The notes under the pieces were generated by a model. The model saw nothing but the letters and a program-made list of their open reading frames with translations. It did not search any database and was not told the DNA's origin. This document shows, piece after piece, positions 43,848 through 51,803 of a DNA stretch of 53,579 nucleotides; the first letter of the stretch is position 1; each line of letters starts with the position of its first letter. This DNA comes from Pirellulales bacterium (GTDB lineage Bacteria > Planctomycetota > Planctomycetia > Pirellulales > Thermoguttaceae): positions 1-53,579 of the forward strand of contig JADLEL010000013.1 in assembly GCA_020846145.1 (NCBI GenBank). The letters run 5' to 3'. The position numbers and the translations under genes were made by a program.

Positions 43848-44468
43848 TTACGAACTCTCGTCGAGCGCCAACTGCACTTCGTCCATGCCGGAGTCGTTGC
43901 CCGCGTCGATCACCTTCACGATGGCCGCGGTGTGGGCGTCGCCGTGGCCGAGGATCAACAGTTTTTTCAAGGGTGTCGCGCCTTTGACGCCCTGCCGGAC
44001 GGTACGCAGCCTTACTCGCAACTCTTGCTCACTGCGTATCACATCGTTGTCCAACAATACGTTGTTGTCGCGATCGACGCGGACCACCGCGTACTCGGCG
44101 TCGTTCTCGTAGTCGGAGACGTTGCGCTTTACTTTCGAGGATGCCTTCTCGGCGCTCGGCGGCGGGATGGCGATCGCCGAATAAAGCCCCTGCATCGAAG
44201 TAACCATGAAAAATATCAACAAAAAGAAGACGATATCGACCATCGCCGTCATATCGACGAGGTCCTCGAATACCGGCCGCTTGGGCAATTCGAACGCGAA
44301 GGCCTCATGTTCCTCGGGATGCTCAGCGGTTGCCGCCGGAACATTTTCCGAAAACGGAAAGGGGACCGTGAGACGCATTCGGCACGCGCTGCACGAAACG
44401 ACGCGGCCCGCCAGCTCCGCCGGGGCCTTGAATTTCTTTCCGCATTGTGGACAACTGAACCGAATCAT
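43848..44468 (-). CDS. ExbD/TolR-like protein with N-terminal zinc ribbon
   Basis: 206 residues. An N-terminal MJ0042-type zinc ribbon carries C6/C9 and C26/C29 (FSCPQCGKKFKAPAELAGRV, SCSACR). A linker leads to the ExbD transmembrane helix MTAMVDIVFFLLIFFMVTSM with the conserved Asp (MVD) that carries protons, then a periplasmic domain (YAVVRVDRDNNVLLDNDVIR, KKLLILGHGDAHTAAIVKVI). The ribbon would be cytoplasmic and is not part of textbook ExbD/TolR; it may bind metal, nucleic acid or a protein. It follows the first exbD by 3 bp, so two ExbD-type subunits are likely made together. Confidence 0.88.
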   Translation of the reverse strand: MIRFSCPQCGKKFKAPAELAGRVVSCSACRMRLTVPFPFSENVPAATAEHPEEHEAFAFELPKRPVFEDLVDMTAMVDIVFFLLIFFMVTSMQGLYSAIAIPPPSAEKASSKVKRNVSDYENDAEYAVVRVDRDNNVLLDNDVIRSEQELRVRLRTVRQGVKGATPLKKLLILGHGDAHTAAIVKVIDAGNDSGMDEVQLALDESS

Positions 44469-44471
44469 GCC

Positions 44472-44969
44472 TTAGTTGGTTTCGATCACCGCCAGATAGA
44501 GTTTCTTCATGCCCTTCACGGAGGTCGCCGCCGCGGATATTCGCACCAGATCGCGCATCCGAACCAGCTTTTCGGCTTTCACCAGAATGTACTCTTTGGG
44601 CGGTCTTTGCTTCAGCCCCTCCTCGGCGGCCTGTTTCAGCCGCCACTCGAGTTCATCGGGATGGATGCGGGTGCCGGTTGTCGCCTCGCCCAAAAATACC
44701 CCGGGCGGTTGTCCCGCGATGATCGTAATCACGACCGCCACTTCGGGATCGGCGGCCTTGCAGTGCCGCGCGGTCGGCAAGTTGATCTCGTCCGACGCCG
44801 TAACCAGCCAGGACACTAAAAAATAGATGTTCATCATGAACACCAGATCGACCATCGCCGTGATGTCGAACCGCGCGTCGTCGGTCATCGGCTTCCGCGG
44901 CATCAAGGCGTTCTCTTCGAACGGCTTGGGGCCGGAGGAAGCGGCGGATGCGGGCGTGGAGGTGTCCAT
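44472..44969 (-). CDS. ExbD/TolR-like protein
   Basis: 165 residues. A short cytoplasmic start is followed by the membrane segment FDITAMVDLVFMMNIYFLVS with the proton-path Asp in MVD, then a periplasmic domain (ADPEVAVVITIIAGQPPGVF, YILVKAEKLVRMRDLVRISA). With ExbB it should form a proton-driven motor that powers envelope or outer-membrane processes. The region directly before ATG 44969 is a heptamer array with no ribosome-binding site; AGTAGG repeats end 4 bp away. It is followed after 3 bp by the zinc-ribbon ExbD. Confidence 0.9.
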   Translation of the reverse strand: MDTSTPASAASSGPKPFEENALMPRKPMTDDARFDITAMVDLVFMMNIYFLVSWLVTASDEINLPTARHCKAADPEVAVVITIIAGQPPGVFLGEATTGTRIHPDELEWRLKQAAEEGLKQRPPKEYILVKAEKLVRMRDLVRISAAATSVKGMKKLYLAVIETN

Positions 44970-44973
44970 GTGT

Positions 44974-45055
44974 CAGTAGGCAGTAGGCGGTAGGCAGTAG
45001 GCAGTGCGATGCCGCAAGCGGCGAACATTCATACTTCATCCTTCATCCTTCATCC
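44974..45055. repeat. Two heptamer arrays in the exbB-exbD spacer
   Basis: CAGTAGG, CAGTAGG, CGGTAGG, CAGTAGG (44974-45001), starting 4 bp from the exbD start codon, and TTCATCC three times (45035-45055), ending 8 bp from the exbB stop. Different units, same 7-nt period. Confidence 0.88.
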
Positions 45056-45063
45056 TTCCCCAC

Positions 45064-45711
45064 TTACCCCCTCACTTTCTTGAAATGTTCCAAGAACCTC
45101 GTCATGCCGGAGGCGAGCGAGTCTTGCAGGATGCGCATGCGGATGTTCAAACTGGCGAGCAAATACGTGAAGGGAATTGCGGTGATCAGTCCCATGGCGG
45201 TGCAAATGAGCGCGATGGCGATTTCATCGGCGATCTGCGAGGGCTGCACTTTTTCGCCGGTGCCGATGCGGCCGAAGGCGGCCATCATGCCCAATACCGT
45301 GCCGAATAGCCCCAACAGCGGACCGCTCTTGATCACCGTGGCCACCCAACTCAAGCGGTATTCCAGGTCGGCCAGCACGTTGCGCTGCATCAGCTCGGCC
45401 ACCAGTTGCCGAAGCTGCGATTCGGAGAGGTCGCGGTTCTCGATCACGGCCAGCGCGAGCTGCGGGAGCGCGCGCGGCTCGTCCGCGCACATTTTTCGCG
45501 CCGCCTCGAAATCGCCCGCGTCGAGCATCTGCTGGATTCCGTGCAGGAATTCGGTTTGCATTCTTTCATCGGCAAAACGCAGGCTCAAGACGCGCCGCCA
45601 AAGCAGAATCACGCAATAAAGCCCCCACAAGAAGTTCAGGGCAAGGAAGACGTAGCATGCGTTGCCCATGTGCCCCGCCAAAGTATTTACGCTCATCGAA
45701 GCAAATAACAT
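45064..45711 (-). CDS. ExbB/TolQ/MotA-family proton channel protein
   Basis: 215 residues from ATG 45711 (GAGG 11 nt upstream); the open frame continues into the preceding gene to 45780, which is not needed. Three membrane helices with the family core: VFLALNFLWGLYCVILLWRR, then LSWVATVIKSGPLLGLFGTV with LGMMAAFGRIG, and EIAIALICTAMGLITAIPFT. It would form the pentameric ring around the ExbD dimer and use proton motive force. It is the second gene of the cluster, 17 bp after the toroid protein. Confidence 0.92.
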   Translation of the reverse strand: MLFASMSVNTLAGHMGNACYVFLALNFLWGLYCVILLWRRVLSLRFADERMQTEFLHGIQQMLDAGDFEAARKMCADEPRALPQLALAVIENRDLSESQLRQLVAELMQRNVLADLEYRLSWVATVIKSGPLLGLFGTVLGMMAAFGRIGTGEKVQPSQIADEIAIALICTAMGLITAIPFTYLLASLNIRMRILQDSLASGMTRFLEHFKKVRG

Positions 45712-45728
45712 ATCGAAATAAACCTCGC

Positions 45729-47420
45729 TTAAAAATCCACGTCCGCGTCGGGCCGCAGGGAAAGATACCACGCCTTCCACTTCGCCACCGCGTTCTGTCG
45801 TTGTTCTTCCTTATAATCGTCGATCGGGCCGTAGCCCACGGGATTGCGGCTGATTCGCTCGAGCGCCTTGCGGGCTTCGATCACCACTTCCCGGTCGGGA
45901 TCGGTCAAGGCGTAAATCAAGGCGGGCACGTTGTCCAAATTCCGCGTCTTGCCCAGTGCGATCACCGCCGCCATCCGCGCTTCCGGCTCTTGATCGCGCG
46001 TCAGCTTGCGGATTTTATCGCCGTGCGCCGCGAACAGCGATTCGACCTGCTGGGAGGGCAATTCGGACATCATCTCCAACGCCCGTTCGTAATCGGCCGC
46101 GCTCGAGGCGTCGAGCATTTTCATGAGGTCGTCGGCCGGCCCCAACTCCTGCTTGACCACTAACACTCCGCCCAGATTTTCGAGGCGTTCGCCCGGCTTG
46201 GGGAGTCCGCGGCCGCCGAAGGCGAGATCCGCCCCATAGTTTTTCGCCTTTTCGATGGCTTTTTTCGTGGATCGCACGAGGAACAGCACGGCGAAGGCGG
46301 TGTCGGCGGTCTTGCCGCATTGATCGTCCCAACTGCCGTCGGCCGCTTGATGGCTGACGATGTACTCGACGCCGTCGTCGTACCATTTCGTTTCCACGTG
46401 CCGTTCGATCAGCTCGCGGAAGCTCATGTAACGTTCGAGGGCGTAGAGATAATAGTATCCGTAATGAAAGTGCGATTGGTTGTTGTTCTTGTCGAATTCG
46501 TAGTTTTCGATGTTGTAGTACTTCTTCATCCATTCGTTCGCGCGGACTTGCGCGTCGCGCAGCGGCTTGACGCCGATCCGCGTTTTGAGCGAAGGCGATT
46601 TGCCGGCTTCCTGCGTCTCGCGCGCGCGAACGTCCTTCAACGCCGAAGGCAGATTCTCGCTCCGCTTCGGCACCATTTCCATCTGAAACATATCGGCGAG
46701 GATGAACAGGCATCCGCCGCCCGCCGCCGTCATGCTGTGGCGAATTTCCTCTTGCGGCGTCAAACTCCCTTCGGGAGCGACTTTTCCCTGATAACCGAAT
46801 CCCCCGCCAGGGTCCTGGGTGCGCAAGAGCCATTCGGCCACGCCCTCTATCGCATCCGCGGGGATTTTATAACCCGCCTGCTGCGCTTCCCACGAACCGA
46901 GCACTCCATATTGGGTCATGGAGGTATCGCCCGTATCCCGATTATAATACCCCCAGCCGCCGTGTTTTTTTTGCCTGGCGTAGAGAAATTGCAGCAGGCA
47001 TTCGATTTCCGGCTTGTATTTCAGCGGATCGAGCGTTACCAGGAAGATGATCGAGATGCCCGCCGTATAGATTGAATCGATCGTCGCCGTTCGCGGATTG
47101 TTTTCGGGAATCATCTCCTTCACCTTTGCCACGGCGGCGAGGATTTTGGGATGATCGGGCAGGACCCCGCTTTTCAAGAGCGCGATGCCCGCCAACGCTT
47201 GGGCGCCCGGCTGCGAATCCTTGGAGAAGTCGCTGCAAAGAAACCCGATTCCCCGCTTAATCGTGCTTTTGACTTGCGGGCTTTCGGGCGTGTGGGCGTA
47301 AAGGCTCGAAGCGGCATGCACCGCAAGTCCGAGCGCGAAGAAAAACCCGAGCTTGGCCGGCAACCGAGCATCCCGTGAAACCGCATGGGCTGGATTGTAG
47401 GTTTCAACCGCTACGGTCAT
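45729..47420 (-). CDS. Exported alpha/alpha-toroid (prenyltransferase-like) protein with HEAT repeats
   Basis: 563 residues, first gene of the ExbB/ExbD cluster. An N-terminal hydrophobic segment (LGFFFALGLAVHAASSLYAH) should send it across the membrane. Residues about 45-420 look like the alpha/alpha toroid of squalene-hopene cyclase and prenyltransferases (FLYARQKKHGGWGYYNRDTG, WLLRTQDPGGGFGYQG, YIVSHQAADGSWDDQCGKTA: QW-like motifs). The catalytic DxDD of class II cyclases is not seen, so it is likely a binding protein. The C-terminal 120 residues are HEAT-like (EPEARMAAVIALGKTRNLDN, VPALIYALTDPDREVVIEAR). Upstream, 47421-47788 holds no gene I can support. Confidence 0.83.
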   Translation of the reverse strand: MTVAVETYNPAHAVSRDARLPAKLGFFFALGLAVHAASSLYAHTPESPQVKSTIKRGIGFLCSDFSKDSQPGAQALAGIALLKSGVLPDHPKILAAVAKVKEMIPENNPRTATIDSIYTAGISIIFLVTLDPLKYKPEIECLLQFLYARQKKHGGWGYYNRDTGDTSMTQYGVLGSWEAQQAGYKIPADAIEGVAEWLLRTQDPGGGFGYQGKVAPEGSLTPQEEIRHSMTAAGGGCLFILADMFQMEMVPKRSENLPSALKDVRARETQEAGKSPSLKTRIGVKPLRDAQVRANEWMKKYYNIENYEFDKNNNQSHFHYGYYYLYALERYMSFRELIERHVETKWYDDGVEYIVSHQAADGSWDDQCGKTADTAFAVLFLVRSTKKAIEKAKNYGADLAFGGRGLPKPGERLENLGGVLVVKQELGPADDLMKMLDASSAADYERALEMMSELPSQQVESLFAAHGDKIRKLTRDQEPEARMAAVIALGKTRNLDNVPALIYALTDPDREVVIEARKALERISRNPVGYGPIDDYKEEQRQNAVAKWKAWYLSLRPDADVDF

Positions 47421-47788
47421 GAATTCGATACTCCCACGGCGTTAAACTCGGTTCGCAGGTCGATTTGCAACGGCCGATCGCGCAAACCGGAGATTCCAGT
47501 AATTTTTACGAAACCGTGCGGGCCTCGCAAGCGTCACCCCGCGAATTATTGCACCGAATCGAGCCGATCGTGCGCTGCAAACGGGCGGCAATGAGATTAT
47601 TTACTCCTGCTAGAAGTCTCGCGCCGTGCTCCTTGGAGAGCATATCAACTTCCGATTTCGGGCGGGCCTGCTAATCTCCGCGCTCTCGGACGCGGAAATA
47701 CTGCGGGAATCTGGAAGTTCTTATTGTAATCGAAAATGGGATGATTGTGCGGGAATTTTTTTCCGATGGGATGCGAATTCGAAAAAAG

Positions 47789-47993
47789 GTAACCGTTCAC
47801 GCCCCGGTCGGGGACTGGTCCATTTTTCGGCGGGATTACGTATTTTGCGGACAAACGGTAGGCCGAAAACATGGACCTGTCCCCTTCCCGCGGCGCGAGG
47901 GGGACAGTCCCCTTTTCGCGGCGATTAGGCATTTTTACGGCACCATCGTCTTTTGCGCCGCGAAAATCGGGACAGTCCCCCGTGAACGCTTAC
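47789..47993. repeat. 205-bp MITE-like element, copy 2
   Basis: Ends GTAACCGTTCAC (47789-47800) and GTGAACGCTTAC (47982-47993); reverse complement of the element at 18867-19071 and exactly the same length. It sits in the 889-bp gap between the toroid gene and tRNA-Asp. The rest of that gap shows no supported gene. Confidence 0.94.
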
Positions 47994-48309
47994 GAAAAAA
48001 GACAATTCTTGCCGTCAACCGAATGCACCCCGTTTTGGCGATCCCCTGCTCCGATGGTATTCCGCCTTGCGAAAACTGTCAAGGAAATCGCAATAATTGG
48101 GAAAAAGACCGAAGAGGCATCCGCAGCATACATCGGATAATTGATAATGTATCGCCGCGTTTCTGATTTCTCGATGAAAGATTGGTCTTTGAAGCTATTC
48201 ACAAACGCAGCGTTATCGCACGATCTTCCCCTCCAAAGATCGGGCGGTAAAAAAAGAACGGCAAGTGCTCGCCATAACTTCTTATGAACGAAGCACTTGC
48301 TGCTCAAAG

Positions 48310-48383
<74 letters not shown>

Positions 48384-48611
48384 AAATTGTTGCCTTGCAA
48401 AGACTTGCGTCTAATTGCCGCAGCTATGATTTTCCCCGATTCCCGTTGAAATTCGGTAGTTGCAACGAGCCGGCATCGTTTGCGCTGCCGTAGGATGCTT
48501 GCCGGCTGGAAACCGACGAGCATCGAATGCCAACTCATTGTATATCGGAGAACGAATCGAAAAACTAAATTTACCTCATCGTCTGTTGATAGGCAAGTGG
48601 CCGAACGAAAA

Positions 48612-48738
48612 AAACCGCGGTCAGCCTTTTCAGGGGCGGCCCGCGGGGAGGAGTCTTTTTTCAGATTCTTACACGAAGGGACTACTTGCGGCGGCGGATG
48701 AAAACCAACGCCAACGCGCCCATGCCCAAGAGAATCGG
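48612..48738 (-). pseudogene. Broken 3' end of a PEP-CTERM gene with its decayed terminator
   Basis: On the minus strand 48682-48738 encodes PILLGMGALALVFIRRRK and a stop, almost the same as the end of the PEP-CTERM protein at 49312. The flanking non-coding bases, including a decayed CCGCGG...GGGGCGGCCCGCGG hairpin (48615-48646), also match the region after that gene. No upstream coding part remains; the HicA gene starts instead. The region 48384-48611 holds nothing I can support. Confidence 0.85.
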
Positions 48739-48749
48739 TAGGGGAGGCG

Positions 48750-48965
48750 TTACTCCAATTTCCATTGGTTTTCCGGTATTTCGGCATTGAGAAGGATATT
48801 TTTCAACGTCCCTAGCGGTAACTGACGACCGCGATGGAATGGGACGATGACTTGCAGTCTCGAATGCGGATGCCTCCATTTACGGTGGCTTCCCTTTTGG
48901 GAAATGAGTTGGAATCCATGGCGCGATAATAGCGATTCCACCTCGAGTGCGGTATAGCGGCGCAT
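48750..48965 (-). CDS. hicA: HicA-family mRNA interferase toxin
   Basis: 71 residues, matching HicA (YcfA) in length and motifs: MRRYTALEVESLLSRHGFQL, then the catalytic GSHRKWRHP (His in GSH) and LQVIVPFHRGRQLPLGTLKN. The double-stranded-RNA-binding-like fold cleaves mRNA and stops growth. It is second in a hicB-hicA operon with an 11-bp gap. It stands directly beside the broken PEP-CTERM tail, on the same strand. Confidence 0.92.
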   Translation of the reverse strand: MRRYTALEVESLLSRHGFQLISQKGSHRKWRHPHSRLQVIVPFHRGRQLPLGTLKNILLNAEIPENQWKLE

Positions 48966-48976
48966 TTTCGGCTACA

Positions 48977-49177
48977 TTAGACCAGAACCTCGCGCGTAAT
49001 CGCACCGGGAGCAAGTTCGAGCGGGGAAGGTTCCAAATAGAGTTCGATGGCTTCTCGAATATTATCTAAAGCATCGGTTTCCGATTCGCCTGCCGAAGTG
49101 CATCCGGGCAACTCGGGGCACCAAGCAGCCCAATCGCCCGTCTCTAAATCGTGCTCGAGTACGATCCGCCAATGCAT
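48977..49177 (-). CDS. hicB: HicB-family antitoxin
   Basis: 66 residues: WRIVLEHDLETGDWAAWCPE, LPGCTSAGESETDALDNIRE and AIELYLEPSPLE are the standard partial RNase-H-like HicB fold (the W-x-x-x-C-PELPGC core). AGGAGG lies 7 nt before ATG 49177. No C-terminal DNA-binding domain is present, so autoregulation by this short form is uncertain. The antitoxin precedes the toxin here. The module lies between a PEP-CTERM gene and a copy of its tail. Confidence 0.92.
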   Translation of the reverse strand: MHWRIVLEHDLETGDWAAWCPELPGCTSAGESETDALDNIREAIELYLEPSPLELAPGAITREVLV

Positions 49178-49240
49178 GATGGTTCCTCCTCTGCTAGTAT
49201 ATCAAATCGAAATGACCGGGGCAATCGAAAAAGCGCCAAG

Positions 49241-49277
49241 AAAAAGCCGCGGGCCGCCATTTTGGGGCGGCCCGCGG
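49241..49277 (-). terminator. Terminator of the PEP-CTERM gene
   Basis: Arms of 12 bp, CCGCGGGCCGCC (49247-49258) and GGCGGCCCGCGG (49266-49277), around a 7-nt loop, with TTTTT on the minus strand (49241-49245). It lies 35 bp after the stop of the gene at 49312. Confidence 0.9.
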
Positions 49278-49311
49278 GGAAGAGTCGAATTACGATTCTT
49301 ACGCGAAGGGA

Positions 49312-50037
49312 TTACTTGCGGCGACGGATGAAAACCAACGCCAACGCGCCCATGCCCAAGAGAATAATCGTCGAGGGCTCGGGGATTGCTGCAACTTGCA
49401 CGGGGTCACCAACGGAAATTAAAGGATAACCGCTGGTGGCGTTACCATTCTTGGGTGAGTTATCGATTACGAATGTCGCACCGCCGAGATAGGCACCTGC
49501 TTTGGCCCAATTGACTGTCGAGAACACGCCGTTGGTGCCAGGTTGGGGCATCGCAATCATCTGAACGGTTCCCAAGGCATAGTGAGTCTCTAGCGACGTA
49601 TTCGTTACGGCAGAGGCCGAGCGATAAACCAAAGAACCGGTCGAAGCCGTTGCTCCATCTGTTCCAAGAAGGAGGGGGGCGACATTCACGGCCGAACTGG
49701 ATCCAAAATCGAAGGGGGCAAGATAGCCTTTTGTAACCGTATCGGTAAGTTCGAGATGGCTACCGGAGGGTTGCACTTGGGTTTGCTTAACGCCACCTGC
49801 GATGGTTTGCATTTTGTCATCGGTGAACACACCGTTCGTGCCGGAAAGAGAGCACCAAACCTGCATCAAGATGGGAGTGGGAACTCCCGGTGGCACGATC
49901 ACCTGCTTCCCGTCGGGGCTGACGGAATAACCGGGGCCGGGCATTGCAGTCAAGTTCATTACAAGTCCGGCAAACGAGCTTGTAGCGAACATCACGATTG
50001 CCAAAGCTACAAGAGCCACACAAAACTTTTGATTCAT
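49312..50037 (-). CDS. PEP-CTERM sorted exported protein
   Basis: 241 residues. AAGGAG lies 7 nt before ATG 50037. The N-terminal signal peptide (KFCVALVALAIVMFATSSFA|GL) and C-terminal PEP-CTERM signal (AAIPEPSTIILLGMGALALV then FIRRRK) mark it for export and exosortase processing. The middle is beta-rich with many Gly/Ser/Thr (SVSPDGKQVIVPPGVPTPIL, TVKGYLAPFDFG-like) and no recognised fold. PEP-CTERM proteins are usually tied to exopolysaccharide or biofilm matrix. The exosortase gene is not in the window. A strong terminator and a HicBA module follow. Confidence 0.9.
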   Translation of the reverse strand: MNQKFCVALVALAIVMFATSSFAGLVMNLTAMPGPGYSVSPDGKQVIVPPGVPTPILMQVWCSLSGTNGVFTDDKMQTIAGGVKQTQVQPSGSHLELTDTVTKGYLAPFDFGSSSAVNVAPLLLGTDGATASTGSLVYRSASAVTNTSLETHYALGTVQMIAMPQPGTNGVFSTVNWAKAGAYLGGATFVIDNSPKNGNATSGYPLISVGDPVQVAAIPEPSTIILLGMGALALVFIRRRK

Positions 50038-50069
50038 AACAATTCTCCTTAGTTGTCGAAAAGTTGAAA

Positions 50070-50771
50070 TTAGCGCTTCCGAAGATAAACGATGAACGCA
50101 CACAAGGTGGACGAGATCAACAAGATCACCGTCGAAGGCTCCGGCACGGCGGCAGCGGCGGCCGAGGCCGTCGATGGCCCGAGGGAGGGCAACCCGGACA
50201 GGTAAACATAATCGATGTAGCCGTAATCACCAAGGCCAACTGAACCATCCATGTCGAAATCACCCCATACCCAACCGCTTAAGCCGCCGGAGAGGTAGGC
50301 GTAATCGATGTAACCGTAGTCCGTAAGATCTGTTACACCGTTCAAATCGCAGTCGCCGTAGTAGGTGTACCGCATCAAGGAGTCGGTCAGAGCGTTCGTG
50401 TGACCATAGAACGTGCTTTGGCCAACGACGTTCATAACATCGTCGCCGCTGGCGATTGCAATGGTGGTGGCGGTGAGGGGGTCGGCAGCGGCCACGGAAC
50501 TGTTGATTCCGCCGACGCCGTTCCAAGCACCGCCGGCGAATCCATTGAGGACGTAGCCGTAAACCGTCGCGTACGGGGTCGGAGTGGGGGTCGTTACCGT
50601 GCCGCCGACGATCCCGTAGGACGCGGTGGAGTTTAGATTGAGATAATCCGTGGCTCCGATGCTCAGCAGGGCAACGTTGAAGTTGTTTACATTAACGGAA
50701 GCGGCCATGGCGCCCGTCGCCGAAACGGCGAGCAGCAGGGCGGCGGTTAAAAGCACGCGTTTCGAAATCAT
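50070..50771 (-). CDS. Dockerin-like and PEP-CTERM exported protein
   Basis: 233 residues; GGAGG lies 7 nt before ATG 50771. Signal peptide MISKRVLLTAALLLAVSATG (cleavage near AMA-AS), then a Thr/Ala-rich region of about 110 residues with no recognised fold. Two dockerin-type units follow: DCDLNGVTDLTDYGYIDYAY and DFDMDGSVGLGDYGYIDYVY, each a DxDxxGxxxxxDxG calcium loop and a DYGYIDYxYLSG helix. The tail is AVPEPSTVILLISSTLCAFI with Lys/Arg. Dockerins bind cohesins; none is seen here. It is 32 bp upstream of the other PEP-CTERM gene, so both may be co-transcribed. Confidence 0.87.
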   Translation of the reverse strand: MISKRVLLTAALLLAVSATGAMAASVNVNNFNVALLSIGATDYLNLNSTASYGIVGGTVTTPTPTPYATVYGYVLNGFAGGAWNGVGGINSSVAAADPLTATTIAIASGDDVMNVVGQSTFYGHTNALTDSLMRYTYYGDCDLNGVTDLTDYGYIDYAYLSGGLSGWVWGDFDMDGSVGLGDYGYIDYVYLSGLPSLGPSTASAAAAAVPEPSTVILLISSTLCAFIVYLRKR

Positions 50772-51803
50772 AAGATTTCCTCCATACAAAGTTGTTTTTT
50801 TCTTAAACGAGATGGATTGAAGAAGAAGACGTCAAAGAATTGACCTCTAATCACGGTTGTACTTCTCTGTAGCCTTTCCTCCTTTCGCGATCGACGCACT
50901 GACACCCAAGGTTCGGTTCGATGAGACGCGTTACCGACGGGAACTCCCGGAGGCATTTTTCTTTTGGGTCAAACGCCAATTCCCACGATACACTTCCCAG
51001 TTTACCAAGGACCGAACGGAAAATCAAGTACCCGCAAATAATTTTTACGGATTTTTTTCATCCGCAACTGCGAATACCTGCCGATCCCCACCATTAGGTT
51101 ACAGCACTTCAATTCCACGATAAAAAACACCCGATCTACCACTGTTCCGCGACAGGAGGCAGAGACATCCGAACGGACATCGAAGACGGGATTTTGCCTC
51201 TTCTGGCTTCAAGGGACCTTTACCGAAGCGGATTTTTCGGCCTATTTCCCGGATAAAACCGAACAACCGCGCATTTCGGCGCGAATCTCTCTGGTTATTC
51301 CCTACAACAGGAATACTTACTCCTTTGTATCAAGGATTTTTGGTTTGTCAACTTTTTTTTCCCGCCTGCCCGAAAAAATTTATACTGGGGGGGATTGTTG
51401 AGCCGAAAGGAGGGTTCCCAGGAGACGCGAGCCGTGGGGAAAAAACCGCGTAAATCGCGGGAAATACGGGGTATCGCCGTTTTTTTCCCGGCAACGGGAG
51501 AAGATTCCCCGGTGGAAAATATTTTTTTATTTTTTCGCGTTTTTTTTCGGGAAAAAGATGACAAAATTGCTCGCTTCCGGGATTTTGGGCTTGGGGTTCG
51601 AGCCGTGCGGCGGCATCGAGCGGGCGGTGGATTGGCGGAAGTTTATGCGGATTAAGCAGTTACGGTTTTTTGGGCAGGAATTTTCGCGTTTTTTGCGTTT
51701 TTTTACGAGAAAACACCACGGAGACACGGAGGGCACGGAGTAGAGCGATTTTTCGGCGTTCATTTCCTCGTTCCCACGCCGGAGCGTGGGAACGAGGGCT
51801 TTC
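50772..51803. other. Long intergenic stretch without a supported gene
   Basis: About 1.03 kb. Short ORFs here lack ribosome-binding sites and sensible composition. The 51300-51560 part is rich in T and A runs (TTTTTTT, TTTTTTTT). A TTGACA on the minus strand (51351-51346) could be a distant promoter element for the PEP-CTERM genes. GGAGACACGGAGGGCACGGAG-like direct repeats lie at 51715-51740, followed by a palindrome at 51766-51797. Confidence 0.55.
51766..51797. repeat. CCTCGTTCCCACGC palindrome
   Basis: Perfect 14-bp arms CCTCGTTCCCACGC (51766-51779) and GCGTGGGAACGAGG (51784-51797) around CGGA, 6 bp past the stop of the HAD-like gene. No T-run follows. Confidence 0.88.

Noticed and set aside
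50857-51123. 88-residue ORF upstream of the PEP-CTERM genes
   Set aside because: No ribosome-binding site, unlikely composition, and it lies in the probable promoter or leader region.
51558-51743. 61-residue ORF ending RKHHGDTEGTE
   Set aside because: The ending comes from a GGAGACACGG-type direct repeat seen in many intergenic regions; no ribosome-binding site and no recognised family.
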